Assembly: GCA_964389805.1 (NCBI GenBank)
Contig: CAYMFU010000313.1
Location: forward strand, 1-13,166
DNA from: JAGTVG01 sp964389805
GTDB lineage: Bacteria > Bacteroidota > Bacteroidia > Cytophagales > Cyclobacteriaceae
Direction of reading: 5' to 3'
Length of the DNA: 13,166 bases
Below the pieces are notes generated by a model. The model saw nothing but the letters and a program-made list of their open reading frames with translations. It ran no database searches and was not told the DNA's origin. Both the position numbers and the translations under genes were made by a program. The number at the start of each line of letters is the position of its first letter. Position 1 is the first letter of the stretch. Shown in pieces: positions 1 to 6,369 of this stretch.

Positions 1-66
1 TGGCTTTTTCACTACCCTAAATTATTGTGAATACAAGTTTAAATTATTTGCAAACCGTGTGTTTAA

Positions 67-112
67 AATAATTATAGATATAATTAATTATATAATTATA
101 TCTATAATTATT
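67..112. repeat. Perfect 20-bp inverted repeat with 6-base loop
   Basis: Bases 67-86 are the exact reverse complement of 93-112, separated by six bases. The arms are almost entirely A/T, with one G/C pair (G77 with C102). As RNA this gives one long hairpin. It is not followed by a T-run on either strand, so it is not a classical intrinsic terminator. It could be a 3' transcript-end stabiliser or a cruciform-prone site for the gene entering from the left, whose possible stop codon is at 28-30. Confidence 0.7.
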
Positions 113-158
113 CCCGATTTCCGGGGTATGAATACCTGAGCTTAAATCAAAAATTGGT

Positions 159-296
159 ATGGGATCTTTTCAGAGATTGTTACAATTATGTTGTCAGTAT
201 CAAATTAAAACCACCAATGAATTTTTATCACTACTTGGTAGGCAAGAAGGCAAAACAATTAGTTTATGGTTTGAGGAAATGTTAAAATCTATGTAA
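159..296 (+). pseudogene. Possible 45-residue reading frame or gene remnant
   Basis: An ATG at 159 opens a 45-codon frame closing with TAA at 294-296. The same frame is open upstream to a TGA at 129-131. The product has ordinary amino-acid composition, with a segment reading TNEFLSLLGRQEGK and ending FEEMLKSM. That is less biased than expected from random AT-rich sequence and loosely resembles the C-terminal end of some sulfotransferases or glycan enzymes. I do not recognise a family, and no promoter or ribosome-binding site is evident. It may be the decayed 3' end of a lost gene or chance. Confidence 0.2.
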
Positions 297-365
297 CATT
301 TGCTATGAATAATGAAATATAGATATGGATTTATGCGTGGCCGTGTGAATAATTTTAAAATCTGT

Positions 366-402
366 AAAACTCAGATGCTATTTCATAAAATTCCTGAGTT
401 TT
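366..402. terminator. Candidate bidirectional terminator hairpin
   Basis: AAAACTCAG at 366-374 pairs perfectly with CTGAGTTTT at 394-402, with a 19-base loop. Read on the plus strand the stem runs into six T residues; read on the minus strand into four T residues. The stop codon of the minus-strand methyltransferase (378-380) lies inside the loop, so the structure sits where termination of that gene is expected. The large loop makes it weak. Confidence 0.4.
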
Positions 403-1247
403 TTATTTAGAACATCTGGAATTAGCAGATAATCACATAAGTTCAAATCATCATGGATCTCAAATTGATCTATTTTATGTAAACCGTCAAAGCCATCTTG
501 ATTCTTCATTATTCTATAGATCAAATATTTATTTTTTTCTATCAATTCAAATATCTTGTTTTGTCTGTTGATTCGAAAATGATTTTCATTTCTATAAGCA
601 GGTAAAATCTCAATAAAAATCAAAGATTTGTCTTTAGTCACCCTTTTTATAAAGCTGTTTAGAACTTCTAATTCAGCACCTTCCACATCGATTTTCAGCA
701 ATCCGATTTTATTAGGGATAAGGTATTCAATATCAATAAATTCAAAGGCGGGGATTTGAAGAGTTTTAGTGCCCACAGTTCTAGATCGAAAATCTTTGAT
801 CATTGAAGCTGAGCTATCAATTTCTGAAGAATTATTTAACAACAATTCTGTTATTTCAGTTTTATCACTAATAGCAATTGGCAATATTTGGGTGTTTGAA
901 TAATTATTTGCCTGAACAAGTTTTTTAAGGTAGTAGACACAGTTTGGATTTGGTTCAAATCCTATATATTCAATATCGGGATCTATAGACTTAATTTTTA
1001 TTAATGTTTGGCCAATATTCATACCAACATCTACAAAACATCCATCAACTAATGAATTTTGAAATAATTTTTTAATTAAATCAATCATCCAGATTTCACT
1101 TAATTGAAGGTAATTCGTGAGCCCTTGTTCACTGATTACAGGAATCAGTACCTGTTTGTTATTTACTTTAGATTTAATGTTAATATTAAAATGTTTGAGA
1201 ATTCCGATCCTTCTTAGTATTCGAAAGTAATTTTTCCTGATTAACAT
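378..1247 (-). CDS. FkbM-family SAM-dependent methyltransferase
   Basis: The 289-residue product is a class I S-adenosylmethionine methyltransferase of the FkbM family, which O-methylates sugars or polyketides and is common in bacterial surface-glycan clusters. The SAM-binding loop FVDVGMNIGQT is at residues 71-81, an acidic motif GFEPNP at 96-101, and the FkbM signature KIDVEGAELEVL at 185-196. The first 50 residues are basic and have no signal peptide, so the enzyme should be cytoplasmic. The start is the ATG at 1247, the first in frame. The gene is divergent from rarA across about 250 bases and is very AT-rich (12 G/C in 60 bases at 1021-1080), unlike rarA. This suggests horizontal acquisition and membership of a polysaccharide locus to the left. 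The substrate cannot be inferred. Confidence 0.9.
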   Translation of the reverse strand: MLIRKNYFRILRRIGILKHFNINIKSKVNNKQVLIPVISEQGLTNYLQLSEIWMIDLIKKLFQNSLVDGCFVDVGMNIGQTLIKIKSIDPDIEYIGFEPNPNCVYYLKKLVQANNYSNTQILPIAISDKTEITELLLNNSSEIDSSASMIKDFRSRTVGTKTLQIPAFEFIDIEYLIPNKIGLLKIDVEGAELEVLNSFIKRVTKDKSLIFIEILPAYRNENHFRINRQNKIFELIEKNKYLIYRIMKNQDGFDGLHKIDQFEIHDDLNLCDYLLIPDVLNKKLRNFMK

Positions 1248-1431
1248 TTATTTTTGATTAACACTTATCTGATAGCTTTTTACTTTCACCTAGATATTTA
1301 TTTATAAAATTTTGGTACTATATATTCAAATGCAATGGACTATCATATTCAGTAGATGGTTTTCAATTAATTATAAAATGGTAGTTAAATTTAAAAATTA
1401 ATATCTCCATTATTAAGCTTGGAATTGTGAA

Positions 1432-1466
1432 TTTTGTTAATTCCCAATTAATATTTCATAATTTAG
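1432..1466 (+). promoter_or_regulatory. Candidate Bacteroidota-type promoter for rarA
   Basis: The 249-base divergent gap 1248-1496 contains no gene. Within it TTTTG at 1432-1436 could act as the -33 element (TTTG) and TAATTTAG at 1459-1466 differs from the -7 consensus TAnnTTTG at one base. The 22-base spacing is slightly longer than the usual 19 or so. No equally good pair was found for the opposite-strand methyltransferase gene. The AT-rich background makes chance matches likely. Confidence 0.25.
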
Positions 1467-1496
1467 CTAAATTCGTTTTTCTCTTTAAATGGTTTT

Positions 1497-2768
1497 ATGA
1501 TCCTGGAAAACACATTCCCATTAGCAGAAAGAGTTCGCCCGGCTACTCTGGATGATCTTCTCGGACAGGAACATCTTACCGGGAAGGAAGGTGTTTTGCG
1601 AAAAGCTATCGAAGCTGGCAATGTACCTTCCATGATATTATGGGGGCCCCCCGGTGTTGGTAAAACAACCATTGCCAATATTATTGCCAATCAGGTTAAA
1701 AGACCTTTTAAAACCATCAGTGCAGTAAACGCTGGAGTTAAAGATGTCAGGGAAATTATAAACCAGGCAAGATCGAGATCAAAAGTTATTCTGTTCATAG
1801 ATGAAATACACCGTTTTAATAAGGGGCAGCAGGATGCATTGCTTGGTGCTGTTGAAAAAGGTATAATAACTCTTATTGGGGCCACTACTGAAAATCCATC
1901 ATTTGAGGTCAATTCTGCATTGCTTTCACGTTGTCAGGTTTATATTCTGAAACCCCTATCTGAAATGGACCTTTTGAGTATTTTGGATAAAGCCATAAAA
2001 AATGATCCCAATTACAAAAAACGAAAAGTAGTCATTAAAGAAAAAGAGGCCCTTCTTAAATTATCCGGCGGGGATGCCAGACGATTGTTGAACGTATTTG
2101 AACTTGTAGCGGATTCTATTAAGACTGAAAAGTTAACCATTACAGATAAACTGGTAATGGATCTTGCACAACAGAAAGTTGCCCTGTACGATAAAACCGG
2201 AGAGCAGCATTATGATATTATTTCAGCTTTCATAAAATCAATTCGGGGAAGTGATCCAAATGCAGCGGTATATTGGCTGGCCAGGATGGTAGAAGGAGGG
2301 GAGGATGTTAAATTCATTGCCAGGCGGATGGTTATCCTGGCTTCTGAGGACATTGGAAATGCAAATCCAACGGCCCTAGTTATAGCGACAAACTGCTTTC
2401 AGGCTGTGAATATGATCGGTTATCCTGAGGCAAGAATTATACTTTCACAATGTGCGACTTACTTAGCCACATCTCCGAAGAGCAATTCCGCATATGCTGC
2501 TATTAATGATGCCCAGAGAATTGTTAAGGAGAAGGGCGACTTATCTGTTCCGCTCCATATACGAAATGCACCTACTAAATTCATGAAAGAACAAGGTTAT
2601 GGTAAGGGGTATGAATATTCACATCAATATGAACAGAATTTTTCCAATCAGGAATATCTGCCTGATGAAATAAATGGGATGAAATTCTACGAGCCCGGTA
2701 AAAATCCGCGGGAAGATGAACTACGGAAAAGACTCAAAGCATTATGGGGAGATAAGTATGACTACTAA
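1497..2768 (+). CDS. rarA: Replication-associated recombination protein A (RarA/MgsA), AAA+ ATPase
   Basis: RarA is the bacterial relative of eukaryotic Mgs1/WRNIP1, a homotetrameric AAA+ ATPase acting at stalled replication forks and single-strand DNA ends. The 423-residue product has the family length and order. It begins with the N-terminal PLAERVRPATLDDLLGQEHL (8-27), then Walker A GPPGVGKTT (50-58), Walker B LFIDEIHRF (99-107), sensor 1 GATTENPS (128-135), arginine finger in SRCQ (R145) and sensor 2 GGDARRLLN (191-199). The C-terminal tetramerisation domain fills about 230-415. The ATG at 1497 puts the conserved N-terminus in place; another ATG at 1489 is out of frame. The gene stands alone, divergent from the methyltransferase and followed by a 400-base gap, and is probably monocistronic. 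Several long antisense frames inside it are coding shadows. Confidence 0.97.
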   Translation: MILENTFPLAERVRPATLDDLLGQEHLTGKEGVLRKAIEAGNVPSMILWGPPGVGKTTIANIIANQVKRPFKTISAVNAGVKDVREIINQARSRSKVILFIDEIHRFNKGQQDALLGAVEKGIITLIGATTENPSFEVNSALLSRCQVYILKPLSEMDLLSILDKAIKNDPNYKKRKVVIKEKEALLKLSGGDARRLLNVFELVADSIKTEKLTITDKLVMDLAQQKVALYDKTGEQHYDIISAFIKSIRGSDPNAAVYWLARMVEGGEDVKFIARRMVILASEDIGNANPTALVIATNCFQAVNMIGYPEARIILSQCATYLATSPKSNSAYAAINDAQRIVKEKGDLSVPLHIRNAPTKFMKEQGYGKGYEYSHQYEQNFSNQEYLPDEINGMKFYEPGKNPREDELRKRLKALWGDKYDY

Positions 2769-2770
2769 AT

Positions 2771-2829
2771 CTGAAAGTCCATCAGCTAATAGATAATATC
2801 TTGCTGGTAATATGTATTTGAACTTTCAG
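2771..2829. terminator. Inverted repeat after rarA, possible terminator
   Basis: CTGAAAGT at 2771-2778, two bases after the rarA stop, is the exact reverse complement of ACTTTCAG at 2822-2829. Between them CAGC (2783-2786) pairs with GCTG (2803-2806) around a GATA/TATC core, so the region can fold into a nested stem. Only a weak T-rich stretch (2830-2840) follows on the plus strand. The right arm overlaps the stop codon of the candidate minus-strand frame ending at 2826, as expected for a shared terminator between convergent genes. Confidence 0.35.
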
Positions 2830-2986
2830 TATTTTAATTCAATAAAGAAGCTACCTTCATCTTTAGTGAAAATGTGAACGTTTATAAGCTTTTCTTTAGG
2901 ATTGGGCATAGTACAAATCTTCATGTCACGTTTCTTTTCATACGGTTTATAATGAAATATTCCCAGTTCTGCAGTTTTTTTTTCAT
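2826..2986 (-). pseudogene. Small reading frame interrupted at an A9 tract
   Basis: On the minus strand a frame is open for 62 codons (3014 down to the TGA at 2826-2828), but its first in-frame ATG is only at 2924, giving 32 residues. Thirty codons of protein-like sequence upstream (including ELGIFHYKPYEKKRD) have no usual start. An ATG at 2986-2984 followed directly by nine A residues (2983-2975) lies in a different frame. One extra A would join it and give a 53-residue basic protein beginning MKKKTAELGIF and ending FIELKY. I do not recognise a family. It may be a decaying gene, a sequencing error in a homopolymer, slippage-dependent expression, or chance. Confidence 0.3.
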
Positions 2987-3016
2987 TTATTGAATATGAG
3001 TTAGGAATTTTATCTC

Positions 3017-3133
3017 ATGAAAAGATATTCAACCGTTTATATTGAATGCAAGGTTGGTCATTCTATTTGTTATATTGTGATGGCTGATCTGTTTAGAGAT
3101 ATGAATTGCGGTTCAGATAAATGCCAAAGGTGA
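3017..3133 (+). CDS. Possible 38-residue cysteine-containing small protein
   Basis: An ATG at 3017 opens a 38-codon frame ending with TGA at 3131-3133, 35 bases before the histidine kinase start. The peptide starts MKRYSTVYIECK and ends CGSDKCQR; it has four cysteines (residues 11, 18, 31 and 36). It has no clear membrane segment and matches no family that I know. Its position just upstream of a two-component operon would suit a leader peptide or small regulator, but no ribosome-binding site or promoter is evident, and a random frame of this size is plausible. The rest of the gap 2769-3168 holds only the stem at 2771-2829 and the interrupted frame on the other strand. Confidence 0.22.
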   Translation: MKRYSTVYIECKVGHSICYIVMADLFRDMNCGSDKCQR

Positions 3134-3168
3134 TATAGTAATTAAGAAAAAATACTGAAATTTAGAAT

Positions 3169-4245
3169 ATGAAAACCAGAGGATATATAGACCTTTTTTT
3201 ACCACGGAAGCTGGCTTACCATATTAAGATCATTCTCTCAAGTGTACTGATTGTCCTGATCTGGAAGATCCTGGTGAGAGAATCGCCCTTTGACCAGGGA
3301 TCAGCCATAATGTTTGTATTATTGATAATACAATTCGAGCTTTTCATCTGGCTGGGTGAGAAGTTTTTCTCCAATATTACATATACAACCGTTAAGGAAT
3401 ATACAAAAAGGGCTCTGGTAAGACTGGCTTTATTTTTCTTGGTGGCCTTTGTTTTATCATGTCTTATTCTCATTAGTGTTGTTTCCATTTCCTCATTAAT
3501 CAGTGGTGTAAATCCAATAGAAGCTTTGCCAAATCTATTAAGGACTGAATATAAAGGATTTTTGATTGGAGCCGGCATGGGATATTTATTTGGCTCAATG
3601 GTTTTCTTCTATGTTCAATGGGTAGAAGCATTAAATAATGTACAGCGTTTAAAAGAGGAAAAACTTATTTTTCAGTACGAAACATTAAAAAATCAGGTCA
3701 ATCCGCATTTCCTGTTTAATAGTTTGAATACCCTTTCTTCCCTGGTCTCAAAAGACGTAAAACTGTCGGAGCTATACATTCAAAAATTATCCACTATTTA
3801 CCGGTATATTCTTGAGAATAAGGAACTGGACAATGTGAACTTGAAAAAAGAGCTCGATTTTGTCATAGACTACTTTTATCTTCAGAAAGTTCGGGACGAC
3901 GGAAAGATTGATTTGAGAGTAAATATAAAAGATCCTGAAAATTATGAGATTTTACCTATTTCCCTGCAATTATTAGTGGAAAATGCTTTTAAACATAATG
4001 CAGCAACAAGAGAGAATCCTTTAAAGATTGAGATAAGCTTGAATGAATCGAAAAGGACAATAACAGTTTCAAACAATATAAAGCCCAAAACTCAAATAAT
4101 TGAATCCTCAAAAATAGGATTAACAAATCTTTCAGAGCGAAATAAGCTCATCACCGGAAGAGAAGTTGAGATTTTCCAATCACCGGAGTTTTTCAAAGTA
4201 ACTATTCCACTAAAAAATACTGAAAATGAAGGTTATAATAATTGA
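3169..4245 (+). CDS. LytS/YehU-type sensor histidine kinase
   Basis: The 358-residue product is a membrane sensor kinase of the His_kinase (LytS/YehU/AlgZ) type, which autophosphorylates on histidine and passes the phosphate to a LytTR regulator. Four hydrophobic segments (about residues 17-36, 46-63, 85-110 and 131-150) form the membrane part, with no obvious extracellular sensor domain. A short linker leads to the phosphoacceptor motif NQVNPHFLFNSLN (175-187, histidine 180). The ATP-binding N-box follows as LLVENAFKHNA (268-278, with N272), and the G-box as IGLTNLSERN (316-325). The 3' end overlaps the regulator start by 20 bases, implying translational coupling and a dedicated partner. The signal is unknown. 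The ATG at 3169 is preceded by a poor ribosome-binding site, as elsewhere in the window. Confidence 0.93.
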   Translation: MKTRGYIDLFLPRKLAYHIKIILSSVLIVLIWKILVRESPFDQGSAIMFVLLIIQFELFIWLGEKFFSNITYTTVKEYTKRALVRLALFFLVAFVLSCLILISVVSISSLISGVNPIEALPNLLRTEYKGFLIGAGMGYLFGSMVFFYVQWVEALNNVQRLKEEKLIFQYETLKNQVNPHFLFNSLNTLSSLVSKDVKLSELYIQKLSTIYRYILENKELDNVNLKKELDFVIDYFYLQKVRDDGKIDLRVNIKDPENYEILPISLQLLVENAFKHNAATRENPLKIEISLNESKRTITVSNNIKPKTQIIESSKIGLTNLSERNKLITGREVEIFQSPEFFKVTIPLKNTENEGYNN

Positions 4246-4981
4246 AGACGAGCACCTGGCCGCGGATAAATTAAGCCGAATGCTTCACGAATTGGATCCT
4301 GATATTCAAATACTTGCCTTGTTGGAATCTGTAGCCGAGTCAGCAGCATGGCTTTCCAGCAATCCTGGCCCTGACCTGATCTTTATGGACATTCAATTAG
4401 ATGACGGGATCTCCTTTGAAATATTTGATTCAGTTAAAATAACTACACCTATCATATTTACCACCGCGTATAATGAATATGCTATCAAAGCATTCAAAGT
4501 CAACAGTGTGGATTACCTTTTAAAACCATATACTCCTAAAGATTTAAAATCAGCTATTAACAAGTATAAGGAGCTTCATGAGGGGCATCATTTTCAATCG
4601 GAAAAATTTGACCATTTATATCGTCAGTTGGTCAAGGAATATAAAACGCGGTTTTTTGTAAAGATCGGCACTCATTTTCATTCCATATCTGTTGATGAGA
4701 TCGCTTGTATTTTCATCAGGGACCGGGCTACCTTTATCAAAACCCTGATTGGGAAAAACTTCGACATTGATTATTCCCTCGGCCAGGTCCAGAAATTGGT
4801 AGATCCGGCCAGGTTCTTTAGAATCAATAGAAACTATGCGATCAATATCGACTCGATTGCTGATATCATTAGTTATTCATCCAACCGCTTAAAGGTCGTT
4901 TTAAAGAATTTCGAACACCTTGATGACCTGCTGGTCAGTCGCGAGAAAACCAGCGATTTCAAGAAATGGCTTGACCGTTAA
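4226..4981 (+). CDS. LytTR-family response regulator
   Basis: The 251-residue product has an N-terminal receiver domain (about 1-118) and a C-terminal LytTR DNA-binding domain (about 140-250). Receiver landmarks are the acidic pair E7/D8, the phospho-acceptor D55 in FMDIQLDDG, T79/T80 in IIFTTAYNEYA, and K100 in VDYLLKPY. The LytTR part contains FVKIGTHFHSISVDEIACI (144-162) and the usual FFRINRNYAINIDSI (197-211). It is the cognate partner of the overlapping kinase. LytTR regulators bind short direct repeats in target promoters and often control their own operon or adjacent surface and secretion genes; no target can be named from this window. The next gene starts 43 bases downstream behind its own promoter-like box, so it need not belong to this unit. 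Confidence 0.95.
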   Translation: MKVIIIEDEHLAADKLSRMLHELDPDIQILALLESVAESAAWLSSNPGPDLIFMDIQLDDGISFEIFDSVKITTPIIFTTAYNEYAIKAFKVNSVDYLLKPYTPKDLKSAINKYKELHEGHHFQSEKFDHLYRQLVKEYKTRFFVKIGTHFHSISVDEIACIFIRDRATFIKTLIGKNFDIDYSLGQVQKLVDPARFFRINRNYAINIDSIADIISYSSNRLKVVLKNFEHLDDLLVSREKTSDFKKWLDR

Positions 4982-5012
4982 TTCAAATAAAAAGGGGAAT
5001 TAGAAAATTACG

Positions 5013-5020
5013 TAATTTTG
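5013..5020 (+). promoter_or_regulatory. TAnnTTTG -7 box next to the start codon
   Basis: TAATTTTG matches the Bacteroidota -7 consensus TAnnTTTG exactly and is separated from the ATG at 5025 by only four bases. If used, transcription would start at or within a few bases of the ATG, giving a leaderless or nearly leaderless mRNA for the U32 gene. No TTTG -33 element is visible at the expected distance (around 4990), which weakens the call. Confidence 0.4.
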
Positions 5021-5024
5021 CGGT

Positions 5025-6287
5025 ATGGCTTCAGGAAAACAAAATGATATTGAACTCCTGGCTCCTGCCGGGAATTTCGAATCACTTATGGCTGCCATTC
5101 AAGGTGGGGCTGATGCCGTGTATTTCGGGATTGGGAAACTGAATATGCGGGCTGGATCCTCAAAGAACTTTTCCATTTCTGATTTAAAAGAAATCAAAAG
5201 AATAAGCGATCAACATGGTATTCGAACTTATGTTACTTTGAATACAGTAATGTACAATGAAGATCTCGATTATGCTAAAGATATAATAGAAGCGGTTCAT
5301 GAATCTCGAATCGATGCAATAGTAGCCAGTGACTTTTCGATAATCAGTTATGCCAAATCCCTTGGGCTTAAAGTCCATATTTCCACCCAAGCAAATGTAA
5401 GTAATATTGAAAGTCTAAAATTCTTTGCGAATTTCGCTGATGTTGTTGTTTTAGCAAGGGAATTATCACTGGAGCAGGTAAAAGTTCTGTGTCAACAGGT
5501 CGATGAACAAAATGTTATCGGTCCTGGTGGGGAAAAAATAAAGATTGAAGCATTTGCCCATGGAGCTTTATGTATGGCGGTCTCAGGGAAGTGTTATCTC
5601 AGTCTTCACGAGAAAAATAAATCAGCTAACCGGGGAGAATGTATGCAAATATGTCGCAGAGGCTATACAGTAACTGAAAAGGAAGAAGGATATCAGTTAG
5701 ACATCGACAATGAATATATAATGTCACCAAAAGATCTGAGTACCATATCATTCATTGATAGACTTTTAGATGCTGGTGTTAAGGTTTTCAAAATTGAAGG
5801 GAGAGGACGACCACCTGAATATGTAAAGACAACCACTGCCTGTTATCGTGAGGCCATCGATTCATGGAATGCCGGGACTTTCTCAGAACAAAAAATTGAA
5901 AAGTGGGAAGAACGGTTAAAGTCAGTATTTAACCGGGGATTCTGGGAAGGATACTATATGGGCAGAAAAGCCGGGGAATGGAGTAAAAAATATGGGTCAA
6001 GCGCTACAAAAAGGAAAGTTTATATAGGGAAGGGCATGAATTATTTTTCGAAAATCGGAATTGCCGAGTTTCTATTGGAAACCAAATCATTAAAAGTTGG
6101 TGATGAGATTCTTATCACTGGACCGACAACTGGTGTAATTGAAACCACTGTCAAAGAGATAAGGGTAGATCTTAAACCGGTTTCACAGACAGTAAAGGGT
6201 GACCGGTTCTCGATTCCAGTTGATAATATGATAAGACGATCTGATAAATTATTTAAAATTGTCCCCACAGATCACATTGAGGAATAA
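5025..6287 (+). CDS. U32 peptidase-like protein (TrhP/RlhA-type RNA hydroxylase candidate)
   Basis: The 420-residue product belongs to the U32 family, long annotated as collagenase-like peptidases. E. coli members TrhP and RlhA are instead needed for hydroxylation of tRNA U34 and 23S rRNA, with prephenate required genetically. It starts IELLAPAGNFESLMAAIQGGADAVYFG-like at residues 9-35 and carries the complete U32 signature EAFAHGALCMAVSGKCYLS at 175-193. Cysteines C183, C190, C206 and C210 are plausible iron-sulfur ligands, as in characterised relatives. A C-terminal beta-rich domain (about 330-415) follows the barrel. No signal peptide is present, so it should be cytoplasmic. Length is nearest the TrhP subgroup. 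It precedes aromatic amino-acid genes by 82 bases, which is notable because those genes consume prephenate. Family assignment is firm; the exact RNA target is inferred. Confidence 0.92.
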   Translation: MASGKQNDIELLAPAGNFESLMAAIQGGADAVYFGIGKLNMRAGSSKNFSISDLKEIKRISDQHGIRTYVTLNTVMYNEDLDYAKDIIEAVHESRIDAIVASDFSIISYAKSLGLKVHISTQANVSNIESLKFFANFADVVVLARELSLEQVKVLCQQVDEQNVIGPGGEKIKIEAFAHGALCMAVSGKCYLSLHEKNKSANRGECMQICRRGYTVTEKEEGYQLDIDNEYIMSPKDLSTISFIDRLLDAGVKVFKIEGRGRPPEYVKTTTACYREAIDSWNAGTFSEQKIEKWEERLKSVFNRGFWEGYYMGRKAGEWSKKYGSSATKRKVYIGKGMNYFSKIGIAEFLLETKSLKVGDEILITGPTTGVIETTVKEIRVDLKPVSQTVKGDRFSIPVDNMIRRSDKLFKIVPTDHIEE

Positions 6288-6369
6288 TAAATGCAATATT
6301 ATTATTTGGGATGTAATGATAAAATGATTTTTTTTAGTCAAATTCGAAAAAAATTTAAATCATAAAACA

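Larger units (their letters stand above)
1..377. other. AT-rich stretch without a confident gene
   Basis: This stretch holds no reading frame that I recognise. Plus frame 1 closes at a TGA at 28-30 after nine codons (WLFHYPKLL) and could be the tail of a gene entering from the left. Plus frame 2 stays open to 128-130 but is low-complexity Ile/Asn/Tyr and runs straight through the inverted repeat at 67-112, so I do not call it. A small GC-rich stem follows the repeat (CCCG at 113-116 with CGGG at 122-125). The segment lies downstream of the minus-strand methyltransferase and probably marks the end of a neighbouring surface-polysaccharide gene. Confidence 0.5.

Noticed and set aside
2..130. Plus-frame 2 open stretch at the left edge
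   Set aside because: It runs through the perfect inverted repeat and is dominated by Ile, Asn and Tyr codons from AT repeats; no protein-like motif is seen.
1463..1912. Long minus-strand open frames within rarA
   Set aside because: They lie antisense to an unmistakable RarA and have no family features; they are coding shadows.
5025..6287. Secreted collagenase or peptidase function for the U32 protein
   Set aside because: There is no signal peptide, and characterised relatives with this cysteine pattern act in RNA hydroxylation; the peptidase label is historical.
6283..6363. Weak A/T inverted repeats between the U32 gene and the aminotransferase
   Set aside because: Stems of seven A/T-rich pairs are expected by chance in this composition and do not form a convincing terminator.
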